Assembly (NCBI GenBank): GCA_023432465.1
Contig: JAEYUO010000035.1
Coordinates: 15,726-79,725, forward strand
Source: Planctomycetota bacterium
GTDB lineage: Bacteria; Planctomycetota; Phycisphaerae; Phycisphaerales; UBA1924
Direction of reading: 5' to 3'
Length of the DNA stretch: 64,000 nucleotides
In this document: in pieces, positions 19,176 to 27,822 of the stretch
Layout of the letters: every line of letters begins with the position of its first letter
How positions within the stretch are numbered: the first letter of the stretch is position 1
Position numbers and translations under genes: made by a program
The notes under the pieces: generated by a model
Told to the model about the DNA's origin: nothing
Seen by the model: the letters and a program-made list of their open reading frames with translations, nothing else
The model's database searches: none

Positions 19176-22097
19176 GTGTTGAATCATGAGCCGCCAACTC
19201 CAGCCAATGCCCCGCCTGTGGCGGCGTTGGTGCAGTATGCTGGGCAGACGGATCACTTTGTTGGGGTGGATGCCGCACTCGCCGCGAGCAGCGTGCGGGC
19301 GATCCGGATCAACGAGTGGGAGTTCAGCGATCTCGACCTGGCTCCGGTTGGCCTCATCGCGGTCAAGGACTGCGAGTCTCCGCTGGCCGTGGCGGCCCTG
19401 CGATGGGCGCGGCAGCGCGGTGTGCCGTCGCTGCTGCTGATGGACGGTGTGGTTGAGTATCGGAACACGTTCGTAAATCCTGATGCACCTGAGTGTTACC
19501 TTCGTCATGCGCCGGTTGATGTCATTGCGTGCGCAGGCGAGATCGATCGGGCAAGGCTGTGGTCATGGGGCAATGTGGCGATCGCCACCGGGCTGCCCCG
19601 AATCGCAGCAGCGTTCCAGAAGTCCTTGCCATCACTCAGTTTAGATTCCGGCAAGCTCTTGATCGCAACAGCTCGGCGGCCAGTGTTTGATGCCTCGGAG
19701 CGTTCGCGCCTGCTCGCCGCGCTCCGCGATGTCCACGGAGCGGCACAGGAAGCCAGCTGGGGAGACCGTCTGGCCTGGCGGCTGACGGCCGGGCTGTCGG
19801 ACGAGCTTGGTGTTCGCAATGACTCGCGGCCGCTGCGTGAGTGCCTGGCGGAATGCTCCGCGGTGCTGACGACCCCCTCGACGCTGCTGCTGGAGGCGAT
19901 GGCCGCGGGCCGGGCGTGCGGGATACTGCACCCGCAGGATGGGCCGCTTTGGCAGGAAGCGATGGGGGAGTGGCGCGGCGCGGATATCTCGCCGCGGCGC
20001 GATCTGTCGGAGTTGCTGCATCGCCTGGCTACGCCGGATGAAGCCGACTGGCGCCGGCAGCGTCGCGCCATGGAGCGGATGCACGCGTGGGGCGAGACGC
20101 CGGAGGAGCAGCCGGCGGCACGGGTCGCGGCGGCGATCGTCTCCCTATTGCGGGGAGAGCTTCGCGGCGGGCCGGGGCGAAAGCGAGAACTGCCGCGCGT
20201 GGCGCAGGTGCGGCTGGGTCACGGTGCCGATGCGCACGAGAGCCCCGTGAAGCGGGTGGTATCGTGCGTGACCTGCGACTCGACCCCGATTGGGGGGGTG
20301 ATGACGTGGTCTCTGCGGATGAGCCGCGAGTTTGCAGCGCGCCAGCGTGAACTGGGGTACGAGTTCCGCACGCTGGTGGTGGCGATGCAGCCTGAGGGGT
20401 GGAAGTCGGATGAGTTTGATCCGACGCTCGAGCCCGGCGTCGATCTGTGCGTCGTTGACCCGATGGCGGATCATCACGAGCGTGTAGAGACGATCCGGGG
20501 CGCGCTCGAATCGCTGAATCCCGACATCGTGCTGCCGAACTACAACGATGCGTGCTTCATGGCCGCGGCGCTGTTGAAGCCTCGCGGCGTTCGGACGGTC
20601 GCGATTGCACATGCGGATGATGCGTACTACCGCGAGCTTGCGCGGACATACGACACGTGGTCCGCGGCTGTGGGCGTGAGCGCGGCGTGCATGGAGTGGC
20701 TGTCGCCGATGGCCGCCGAACGAAGCACGGAGCAGATCGTTTACGGTGTGCCGGCCGCGGCGGAGCTGTGGCAGCGGCAGGCCCCTCCCCCGCGCGGCGG
20801 GCGCGAATGGCACGAACCGGTGAAGCTGGCGTACATCGGGCGCATGGTGGAGGAGCAGAAGCGGATCGGCGATCTGCTCATGCTCATTGATGAGCTTGAG
20901 GCGAGGGGCATTGTGTTCGAGCTGCATATGGTGGGCGACGGGCCGGACCTTGCGGCTTGGCGATCACGGCTCGCGCAGCGAGCGCACGAGCATGTGCGCG
21001 TGGTGATCCATGGACGCAAGAGCCCTGCGTGGGTGGAGCGGTTCCTGCCGACGATGGATGCGTGCGTGCTGGTGAGCGCGTATGAGGGCACGAGCGTTGT
21101 GATGCTGGAGGCGATGGGGCAGGGCGTTGCGCCGGTGGTGACGGATGTGCGATCGGGCGTGCGCGAGTGGGTGCGCGACGGGGAGAACGGGATCGTGGTC
21201 CCGATCGGGGACATGCAGCGGATGGCGGCGAGGATCGCAGCGATCGCCACGGATCGCGCATCAATGGACGCGATGAAGCAGCGTGCCTGGGAGACGATCA
21301 TCCAGAGCGGGCTGAGCATCGCGGCGACGGCCGCGGCGTATGCACGCGTGTTCGATGCCGCGATCCGGCTGCCGATCGACCCGCGCCCGACCGATGCAGG
21401 TCTACGACCGATCGACCAATGGCGGTGGGGGAAGGGGGGCACCTCGGAAGATGCCGCGGGCGCGGACGCCTGGTGCGAGAAGATGCTGCGCGAGGCCGGT
21501 TATCGCGCGATCGCGTTCGATAGGCCGACGATTGGGTGTGACGCGGTGCTGGTGCGGAGCACGCGGATCGAGCCGGTGAGCGCGGCGGAGGTCGCGGCAT
21601 GGCGCGAGCAAGGGCTGGGGGTGGCGGTCTCGCCGCACTTGCGACAGGACGGCCTTGCCGCGCGGGTGCTGGAGGTCGTGCGCGGAGCGGTGGCCCGCGG
21701 CGCGACGCGGATCGCGGTGTATCCGGCGGGTCGGCACACGAGACGGGTCGCCGAAATCTTCCGAGCACAGTTGTGGGAGGGAGGATCGGGCTCGCCGCTA
21801 GTGGGGTTCATCGACGATGGCGCGCGGCCGGGGCAGACGGCAGCGGGCCTGCCGGTGGTGAGGCCGGAGCAGGCGATCGAAGAGCTTGCGCCCGATACGG
21901 TGCTGCTCTCCACCGACGCGTTTGAGAATGCGTTGTGGGAGCGGACGGCCTTCCTGCGGAGGCGGGGCGTCGAAGTCCTTCGGATCTACGGCGCTGCCCT
22001 CGGCACAGGTTTGTGCGGAAGCGAAGTGAGTATCAAGGCCGCGGCGATCGTGCCGCGGGAAGCACACGGAGAAGCTCATGCCCATCGCGCCGGCTGA
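19176..22097 (+). CDS. Large glycosyltransferase: two GT-B-like modules plus Rossmann-like domain
   Basis: A GTG at 19176 is preceded by AGGA six bases away, giving 973 residues. Residues about 1-335 look like a diverged GT-B unit (for example V-L-T-T-P-S-T-L-L-L-E-A-M-A-A-G-R). Residues about 358-725 are a clear GT4-type transferase: D-S-T-P-I-G-G-V-M-T-W, L-A-Y-I-G-R-M-V-E-E-Q-K-R-I, M-V-G-D-G-P and A-Y-E-G-T-S-V-V-M-L-E-A-M-G-Q-G. Residues about 842-945 are the cluster's shared domain, here with P-A-G-R-H-T (first Gly replaced by Pro), F-I-D-D-G, G-L-P-V-V and V-L-R-I-Y-G. Its 3' end overlaps the following methyltransferase gene by 20 bases, suggesting one transcript. Substrates are unknown. 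Confidence 0.8.
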   Translation: MLNHEPPTPANAPPVAALVQYAGQTDHFVGVDAALAASSVRAIRINEWEFSDLDLAPVGLIAVKDCESPLAVAALRWARQRGVPSLLLMDGVVEYRNTFVNPDAPECYLRHAPVDVIACAGEIDRARLWSWGNVAIATGLPRIAAAFQKSLPSLSLDSGKLLIATARRPVFDASERSRLLAALRDVHGAAQEASWGDRLAWRLTAGLSDELGVRNDSRPLRECLAECSAVLTTPSTLLLEAMAAGRACGILHPQDGPLWQEAMGEWRGADISPRRDLSELLHRLATPDEADWRRQRRAMERMHAWGETPEEQPAARVAAAIVSLLRGELRGGPGRKRELPRVAQVRLGHGADAHESPVKRVVSCVTCDSTPIGGVMTWSLRMSREFAARQRELGYEFRTLVVAMQPEGWKSDEFDPTLEPGVDLCVVDPMADHHERVETIRGALESLNPDIVLPNYNDACFMAAALLKPRGVRTVAIAHADDAYYRELARTYDTWSAAVGVSAACMEWLSPMAAERSTEQIVYGVPAAAELWQRQAPPPRGGREWHEPVKLAYIGRMVEEQKRIGDLLMLIDELEARGIVFELHMVGDGPDLAAWRSRLAQRAHEHVRVVIHGRKSPAWVERFLPTMDACVLVSAYEGTSVVMLEAMGQGVAPVVTDVRSGVREWVRDGENGIVVPIGDMQRMAARIAAIATDRASMDAMKQRAWETIIQSGLSIAATAAAYARVFDAAIRLPIDPRPTDAGLRPIDQWRWGKGGTSEDAAGADAWCEKMLREAGYRAIAFDRPTIGCDAVLVRSTRIEPVSAAEVAAWREQGLGVAVSPHLRQDGLAARVLEVVRGAVARGATRIAVYPAGRHTRRVAEIFRAQLWEGGSGSPLVGFIDDGARPGQTAAGLPVVRPEQAIEELAPDTVLLSTDAFENALWERTAFLRRRGVEVLRIYGAALGTGLCGSEVSIKAAAIVPREAHGEAHAHRAG

Positions 22098-23214
22098 GGT
22101 GCTGGAACAGGTCGGTCTTGATGCGTGCGCTGGCGCTGCGCAAGGGCTTGCGCTGGGCGCTGCGATGGATCAGCGGCTGTTTGAGCAGATGCTCGGCCCG
22201 GTGTATGACGAGGTGAAGGATTTCAAGAGGACGCGGGTGATGTGGCCGCGGTTGGCGCAGCTCGCGGGATTCGCACGGGCGGTTGTGCGGCTGGGCGTTC
22301 CGGGTGATTACGCGGAGTTCGGCACGTGGCGCGGCGGGACGCTGTACGTGGTTGCTGAGACGTGGCGCAGGCTGGAGCAGCAGCGCGAACTGCTGGCGTT
22401 TGATTCGTTCGAGGGCCTGCCGCCGACGGCCGCGCGGGATGGGGATGCGCTGCACAAGGGGCAGTTCGCGGATGTCGATGTCGAGGAGGTCCGCGTATTC
22501 TTCGCAGGCAAGGGCCTGTCGCGCGTGAAGCTCATCAAGGGGTGGTTCGACAAGACGATCGGACAGCTTGAGGGGCGCACGCTCGCGCTGGCGCATATCG
22601 ATTGCGACACGTATGACAGCACGGTTGCGGTGCTCGACCGCGTGTGGAAAGCACTGTCGCCGGGCGGGTTCCTCGTGGTCGATGACTACGGGCACCCGGA
22701 TTGCCCCGGTGTGATGATCGCGATCGAGGAGTTCTTTGCCAAGCGCGAGGAAGTGGTTTGGCAGACGCCGATGCCCGAATCGGCGACGACGCCTGGGATG
22801 AACTGCTCGTGCTGGGTCCGAAAGCAGGGGGGAAGTTCGGCATGCTTCGACGATGCCGCGCTGCAGGCCGCAAACGCTCCCGCTTCACTCCGCGCCCGAC
22901 TCGTTGAGATGACCGCGCACCTCTGTGCCGCCCGCGGCCACAAACGCATCGCTCTCTTTGGCGCAGGCAGGCACACCGCTGCGATACTCCCCGGGCCGTG
23001 GGCCGCCGCGGGCACCACGATCGTCGCGGTGCTCGACGATGCTCCCGGCGTCTCCAGCATCGCGGGCATCCCGGTCGTGAAGCCCGATGCGCTCCGCGAA
23101 CCTGTCGATGCCGTGATCGCCAGCTCGGACCGCTTCGAGCAGCAGATCGCGGCCCGTGCTCGGCAGGTGTTCGCCTCTCGCGGCATCCCCGTCCTCACGA
23201 TCTACCGCGAGTAA
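22078..23214 (+). CDS. TylF/MycF-like methyltransferase with C-terminal GAGRHT Rossmann-like domain
   Basis: Residues about 55-255 match the TylF family of SAM- and metal-dependent sugar O-methyltransferases: Y-A-E-F-G-T-W-R-G-G-T, A-F-D-S-F-E-G-L-P, H-I-D-C-D-T-Y-D-S-T and L-V-V-D-D-Y-G-H. The Asp residues that bind the metal in that family are present. Residues about 285-378 are the cluster's shared domain (R-I-A-L-F-G-A-G-R-H-T, V-L-D-D-A-P, G-I-P-V-V-K-P, V-L-T-I-Y). At 378 residues it is much longer than single-domain TylF proteins because of this fusion. The start overlaps the upstream glycosyltransferase end by 20 bases. The acceptor is probably a sugar of the cluster's glycan; this is inference. 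Confidence 0.84.
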   Translation: MPIAPAEVLEQVGLDACAGAAQGLALGAAMDQRLFEQMLGPVYDEVKDFKRTRVMWPRLAQLAGFARAVVRLGVPGDYAEFGTWRGGTLYVVAETWRRLEQQRELLAFDSFEGLPPTAARDGDALHKGQFADVDVEEVRVFFAGKGLSRVKLIKGWFDKTIGQLEGRTLALAHIDCDTYDSTVAVLDRVWKALSPGGFLVVDDYGHPDCPGVMIAIEEFFAKREEVVWQTPMPESATTPGMNCSCWVRKQGGSSACFDDAALQAANAPASLRARLVEMTAHLCAARGHKRIALFGAGRHTAAILPGPWAAAGTTIVAVLDDAPGVSSIAGIPVVKPDALREPVDAVIASSDRFEQQIAARARQVFASRGIPVLTIYRE

Positions 23215-23312
23215 TTCTCGGACATTCGCTCAACACCCCCCCGCGAGGGTCCGATAGTCACCACAGCTCAACACTGCCGATGCAGTTCACCCGGTCTCGC
23301 CGGAGCGCGCCG

Positions 23313-24116
23313 ATGAATCTCCCTCGAATGCACCTCCTGATCGCCGGCATGGGACGCGCGGGGACCACCGCGCTGGCCAATCTTCTGACCACACCGCCGG
23401 ATCGCTGGGTGATCATCGAGCCCGGTCTCACACGCGACGGCATCGGCGACCACGTCTTTGAGCAGGCCGCCCGCTTCGGTGCGCCTGTTGCCATCTCTCG
23501 GGAAGAGTGGAACGCCTCTGACCCGAAGGAGCCCGGCCTGTCGCGATTCGCACGCACCATCGGGCCCGGCCTCTCCCGTCTCAAGGCCTGGGGCGTCAAG
23601 GAAGTGAACCCCGCAGGACTTGATGAACTCATCAGGGTCTTTGAACCGCGGCAGGTTCTCCTTGCGGTCCGAGATATCCGCGACTGTGCCATCAGCGTCA
23701 TCGAGAAATCACGCCGCCATGCGGCGGAGGGACGCCAAGTTCAGTCAGACGAATGGATGGCCAGGCGTCTCACTGATGCCGGAGCAGCACTCGTCCGCCT
23801 GAAGAACCGCCTTGGCAACGACCGTATCCGCATCGTGCACTACGAGACCTTCACGACCGACAACTCCTGCCGCGTTGAGCTTGAGCGATGGCTCGACTGG
23901 CCTCTCTCGGGCGACCCCGGCCGATGCCTCGACCTTTTCGGGCGTGAGTACGAAACCGCCCGCCACAACGGGCGCGTCGGATCATCCAGTGTTGCACGCC
24001 ACGAGCGAGAAACCTCGCGCGAGCTTCTCGACTTCGCCGCGCTTGTTGAGCAGCAGGCACACGAGTATCAGGCGGTCTTCGGCTACACACCCGCTTGCGC
24101 GGAGGCTACGACATGA
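23313..24116 (+). CDS. Sulfotransferase-like protein
   Basis: This 267-residue protein begins M-N-L-P-R-M-H-L-L-I-A-G-M-G-R-A-G-T-T; the G-x-G-R-A-G-T-T loop sits where sulfotransferases bind the 5'-phosphosulfate of PAPS. A second motif V-L-L-A-V-R-D-I-R-D-C-A-I-S (residue about 115) matches the R-D-x-R-D 3'-phosphate site. ATG 23313 is preferred because GGAG lies seven bases upstream; an in-frame ATG at 23280 would add 11 residues. It follows the TylF-like gene by 98 bases and its stop overlaps the next ATG (ATGA). Sulfation of a cluster glycan is plausible but inferred. Confidence 0.75.
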   Translation: MNLPRMHLLIAGMGRAGTTALANLLTTPPDRWVIIEPGLTRDGIGDHVFEQAARFGAPVAISREEWNASDPKEPGLSRFARTIGPGLSRLKAWGVKEVNPAGLDELIRVFEPRQVLLAVRDIRDCAISVIEKSRRHAAEGRQVQSDEWMARRLTDAGAALVRLKNRLGNDRIRIVHYETFTTDNSCRVELERWLDWPLSGDPGRCLDLFGREYETARHNGRVGSSSVARHERETSRELLDFAALVEQQAHEYQAVFGYTPACAEATT

Positions 24117-24796
24117 GCACGACTCACTCCGTCCAGCAACACGTCGACAACTGGCGTGAGCTGCACAACCAGGGCTACTTCGCCGAGCACCGGCGCTATC
24201 AGGACCGTCTCCACGCACGCGGCATTGACGAGATCACCCGTCTGCTCCAACTCGCTCCCACCGACACGCTCCTGGAGCTTGGATGCGGATACGGCCGCGC
24301 CCTCTACCACTTGCTCCCCCACGTTGCCCGCGCCATTGGCATCGATCTTGCCCCGCAGCCACTCGAAGAAGCCCGGGGGATCCTCGCCGGTCGCGGCGAG
24401 TTTGAGCTGCACATCGGCGATGGCGTCTCGCTTCGACCGGTTGCGGATGAGAGCATCGACAAGGCGTTTGCGTTCACGGTGATTCAGCATCTGACGCGTG
24501 CCCAGGCGGCGGCGTACATCGCGGAGTTTGCGCGCGTGCTCCGGCCGGGGGGCCGCGTGTGCGTGCAGTTCCTGACCGGGGGCGACACGGGAGCGGATCA
24601 GTCTGATTCGGTGCGAGAGCAGTCGCTGTCATACTCGGCAGCGCAGATCGCCACGATGGTGGAGCGAACAGGGCTGCGGCTGACGAACCTGGAGCTCGGC
24701 CCGACGAATCACGCGACGTACTTCTGGTACTGGTTGTGTGCCGACAAGCCCGCCGCGGGCCGTGCGCCGGAGCGGTTTGAGGATCGGGCGTACTGA
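24113..24796 (+). CDS. Class I SAM-dependent methyltransferase
   Basis: The 227-residue protein has the SAM-binding motif L-L-E-L-G-C-G-Y-G-R-A-L-Y (residue about 55), the acidic D-L-A-P after strand beta-2, and R-P-G-G-R-V-C-V-Q-F later, as in Methyltransf_11/25 proteins. ATG 24113 has a perfect GGAGG seven bases upstream, and it overlaps the upstream stop (ATGA), so the longer frame from 24095 is rejected. Translational coupling with the sulfotransferase-like gene suggests they act on the same molecule. It lacks the shared C-terminal Rossmann-like domain seen in its neighbours. Substrate unknown. Confidence 0.82.
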   Translation: MSTTHSVQQHVDNWRELHNQGYFAEHRRYQDRLHARGIDEITRLLQLAPTDTLLELGCGYGRALYHLLPHVARAIGIDLAPQPLEEARGILAGRGEFELHIGDGVSLRPVADESIDKAFAFTVIQHLTRAQAAAYIAEFARVLRPGGRVCVQFLTGGDTGADQSDSVREQSLSYSAAQIATMVERTGLRLTNLELGPTNHATYFWYWLCADKPAAGRAPERFEDRAY

Positions 24797-24830
24797 GTGT
24801 TCGAGTTGGTGTTTGTAGCTGCGGGAAGTG

Positions 24831-26570
24831 ATGGAGACGTCGATGCGTTGCCTGATGGGATTGAAGCACCGTGAGCGGCTTGTGTCGTTCGTACCTCCCG
24901 GCGGCCGGATGCTGGAGTGGGGTGCGGGCGGTTCGACGGTGTGGCTTGCGCAGCATCTTCCGGAGGGCGCGACGCTGACGAGCATTGAGCATGACCGCGA
25001 GTGGTTCTATGAAGTGACGAATCACCTCAGCAACGGCGGCCGCGGCAAGCGGGAGAATGTGCGGATGCTGCTCCGCGAGCCGACGGGGCCGCTGGGCAAG
25101 AACGCGACGGCGGGGGAGGACGACCCGACGAACCTGCGGCCGTTTGTGGATGCGGTCGATGGAGAGCGGTTCGATGTCATCCTGGTGGATGGATATGCGC
25201 GGGGCGCGTGCCTGGAGAAGGCGCGGAGCCTGCTGAACCCCGGCGGGGTGGTGGTTCTTCACGATGCGCAGCGCGAGTGGTATGACGACGGCAAGGCGCT
25301 GTTCACCGCTCGCGGGCACATGGGCTCGTGCCCGGATTACCCGGGCCCGGAGCTGTGGTGGGGCACGAACACGGGCGATGTTGCGTTCCGGCCGATTCGG
25401 GCCGCGCTCAATGAGAACGAAATGCCGGTGGTGGTGTGCTTCTTCACGCTGAACACGCCGTACGCAGAGGAGGCGAAGAAGCTGAAGGAATCGTGCATCC
25501 GACTGGGGCTGGATCACCGCATCGTCGGTGTGCAGCCGAGGGGCTCATGGGAGGCGAACTGCGCGTACAAGGCGAAGTTTGTCGAGGAATGGTGGCGGGC
25601 GCTGGGCCGGCCGGTGCTTTGGGCGGATGCGGATGCGATCGTGCGGCGAACGCCCGAACTCCTGCGCGGCATCGCGGCGGACTTTGCCGTGCACCGCGCG
25701 CTGGGGTGGATGTTCGCAAGCGGCACGGTGTTCTTCAACCAGACGCCGGAAGCTGAGGCACTGCTGGTGCGATGGCGCGAGCGGTGCGAAGCGGACCCGA
25801 AGACGTGGGACCAGGTGCATCTGGATGCGGCGTGGGAGGACATCGCGCTCACACTGCCGCTGGAGACGTTGTGGCTGCCGCGGGAGTACACGTACATCGC
25901 CGACCTTGAAGATGTCGCGATGACCGAGGACCCGGTCATCGAGCACACGCAGGCGTCGCGTCGGTACAAGGCGACGGTGTCGGCGGGGGGCGGGGGCGCG
26001 GAGGTGCAGCCGGAGTACGCGGCGGACATCATCGCTGCGAGGCGTGCATCGCGAGCAAGGAGCACAGCGGGGGGGGCAGGGGGGGCAAACACGGCTGGAC
26101 CGACGGGCGCAACGGGCGCGGGCACGAATGTTTCTGCTGCTGCAACGCCAGCGGCCGCACAGACCACGATGCGGGCGCGGGTGACGATGAAGCCCGAGGA
26201 GTTGCCTGCCGGAGTGAAGATCGCGATGGTCGATCGGCTTGCGCTGGAGTGCGTAGCGGGTGGCATCCGCCGCGTAGCGATCTATGGCGCGGGGAAGCAC
26301 ACGCAGGAGGTGGCGCTGTGGCCGCTGCTATCGCGCGGGATCGAGGTCGCGGCGATTCTGGATGATGCGCCCAAGGCGGCGACGCTGAACGACATCCCGG
26401 TGGTTCGGCCGGGCGAGTTCCACGAGCAGGTTGATGCGGTGGTTGTTTCGAGCGACTGGCGGGAAGAGCAGATCGGCGAGGCCGCGGAGCGTGTGTTCGG
26501 ACCGCGGGGAGTGCCGGTGCTGCGGATCTACCGATGGGAGGCGAGGGGCGTGGAGGCGGCGCGAGCGTGA
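24831..26570 (+). CDS. Methyltransferase-like / nucleotide-sugar transferase / GAGKHT Rossmann-like fusion
   Basis: Three modules are visible in 579 residues. Residues about 15-180 are a Rossmann methyltransferase-like unit (M-L-E-W-G-A-G-G-S-T-V-W-L, V-I-L-V-D-G, N-P-G-G-V-V-V-L-H-D). Residues about 197-385 resemble nucleotide-diphospho-sugar transferases (P-V-L-W-A-D-A-D-A-I-V as the D-x-D metal site; G-T-V-F-F-N-Q-T). A Gly/Ala/Thr-rich linker (about 382-447), encoded by long G runs, leads to the cluster's shared domain (about 474-573: R-V-A-I-Y-G-A-G-K-H-T, I-L-D-D-A-P, D-I-P-V-V-R-P, V-L-R-I-Y-R). ATG 24831 is used; a GTG one codon earlier is possible. Its 3' end overlaps the converging glycosyltransferase gene by 43 bases. 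Substrates unknown. Confidence 0.78.
   Translation: METSMRCLMGLKHRERLVSFVPPGGRMLEWGAGGSTVWLAQHLPEGATLTSIEHDREWFYEVTNHLSNGGRGKRENVRMLLREPTGPLGKNATAGEDDPTNLRPFVDAVDGERFDVILVDGYARGACLEKARSLLNPGGVVVLHDAQREWYDDGKALFTARGHMGSCPDYPGPELWWGTNTGDVAFRPIRAALNENEMPVVVCFFTLNTPYAEEAKKLKESCIRLGLDHRIVGVQPRGSWEANCAYKAKFVEEWWRALGRPVLWADADAIVRRTPELLRGIAADFAVHRALGWMFASGTVFFNQTPEAEALLVRWRERCEADPKTWDQVHLDAAWEDIALTLPLETLWLPREYTYIADLEDVAMTEDPVIEHTQASRRYKATVSAGGGGAEVQPEYAADIIAARRASRARSTAGGAGGANTAGPTGATGAGTNVSAAATPAAAQTTMRARVTMKPEELPAGVKIAMVDRLALECVAGGIRRVAIYGAGKHTQEVALWPLLSRGIEVAAILDDAPKAATLNDIPVVRPGEFHEQVDAVVVSSDWREEQIGEAAERVFGPRGVPVLRIYRWEARGVEAARA
26069..26085 (+). repeat. Paired poly-G tracts (G8 and G7) inside a coding linker
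   Basis: G8 at 26069-26076 and G7 at 26079-26085 are separated by CA. Shorter G runs occur near 25985-25997. All lie in the linker between the sugar-transferase module and the C-terminal Rossmann-like domain of the 24831-26570 gene. Loss or gain of one G would frameshift and remove the last domain. Confidence 0.8.
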
Positions 26571-27760
26571 GCGCCTGGCGCGTGTTCGGCAAGCACCTGC
26601 TCGTGCACCTGCCAGAAATGATCGAATGAACGGCGGATGCTCATGGCGGCCATCTTGGCCTTGCCTGCTTCGCCCATGCGCAGGCGGAGCGGCGCATCGC
26701 ATGCGAGCTGCGCAATGGTCTGCACCCATCGGCCGTGTGCGGCCGGAGTTGCCGGCAGGACGAAGCCGGTGATGCCGTCATCGACGACTTCCGAAGGGCC
26801 GCCCTGGTCGGTGACGATCACGGGGAGGCCGACGCACTGCGACTCCATGACGACCTGACCGAGTGTGTCAGTCGTTGACGAGAAAATGAACAGATCGCTG
26901 GAGGCGTAGATGGTGGAGAGTTCCTCGCCGTGGCGGAAGCCGAGGAAGACCGCGTCGTGCGCGGCGAGTTCGGCGGCCATCTGCGAGCGGTAGGGGCCAT
27001 CGCCGACGATGATCAACTGGGCATCGATGCCGCGGGCCTGGCAGGCATCGCGCGCGGCGGGCCAGACTCTTGTGAGCATCGGCAGGTTCTTTTCGATGCT
27101 GACGCGACCGACATAGAGAGCCTTCACGCTCTGTCGGCGCACACCCAGCGGCGCGAGACGATGCCAGACATCGCCAGATTCATCCCTGAAGCGAGCGTCG
27201 AAGACGGTGGTGTCGATTCCGGGGAGAAGCCTGATGATGCGCTCGCGGCGGATTCCCAGCCGCTGCATGCTGTCGGCGTAGTCCATCGAGCGGGTGAACA
27301 TGCGCGAGAAGCGGCGATAGAACCAGGACATGTGCGCCGCGCACAGCCAGGTGAAGACCGGGAGATCGAAGAGGTGATCGATGTATGCGGGGAAGTCGGT
27401 GTGGTAGGTGCCGATCAGCGGGAGGCCGTGCATCGCGGCGAAGCGGCGGCCGAGTGTTCCGACCGGACCGGGCGTGGAAACATGAACAACATCGGGCGCG
27501 AGTCGCGCGGCCGTGCGGAACATCTCGCCGCGGCGGGGGATTGCGAGCTCGAGCTGCGGATACCCGGGCATCGGCCGGGCGTATCGGGGAGGGAGATTGT
27601 GAATGAACGGCCGATCCCCATCGGCGGGAGCAGGCAGGCGCGTGCTGGTGATGATGTGCAGTTCGCGGCCTGCTGCCGCGGCCTGATCGCCGACGTTGCG
27701 GATGAAGCGAGAGACACCGTTGACATCATTGAGCGTGTCGGTGAAGAGCAGCAGCCGCAT
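26528..27760 (-). CDS. GT4 glycosyltransferase (MgtA/SQD2-like)
   Basis: The 410-residue protein is a classical GT-B transferase: M-R-L-L-L-F-T-D-T-L-N-D-V-N-G-V-S at the N-terminus, H-V-S-T-P-G-P-V-G and T-Y-H-T-D-F-P in the acceptor half, then A-L-Y-V-G-R-V-S-I-E-K-N-L, V-G-D-G-P-Y and T-D-T-L-G-Q-V-V-M-E-S. This motif set is closest to GDP-mannose-dependent alpha-mannosyltransferases and sulfoquinovosyl transferases. It acts at the cytoplasmic side of the membrane by family analogy. It follows the HlyD-type gene on the same strand after 62 bases, and its 3' end overlaps the converging three-module gene by 43 bases. It lacks the shared Rossmann-like domain. Confidence 0.87.
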   Translation of the reverse strand: MRLLLFTDTLNDVNGVSRFIRNVGDQAAAAGRELHIITSTRLPAPADGDRPFIHNLPPRYARPMPGYPQLELAIPRRGEMFRTAARLAPDVVHVSTPGPVGTLGRRFAAMHGLPLIGTYHTDFPAYIDHLFDLPVFTWLCAAHMSWFYRRFSRMFTRSMDYADSMQRLGIRRERIIRLLPGIDTTVFDARFRDESGDVWHRLAPLGVRRQSVKALYVGRVSIEKNLPMLTRVWPAARDACQARGIDAQLIIVGDGPYRSQMAAELAAHDAVFLGFRHGEELSTIYASSDLFIFSSTTDTLGQVVMESQCVGLPVIVTDQGGPSEVVDDGITGFVLPATPAAHGRWVQTIAQLACDAPLRLRMGEAGKAKMAAMSIRRSFDHFWQVHEQVLAEHAPGAHARAASTPLASHR

Positions 27761-27822
27761 CGGCAGAGCGTACCTCCACGCGGGCAGGAGCGTCGCTCGC
27801 TTGATGGATCTTTACCAACACG

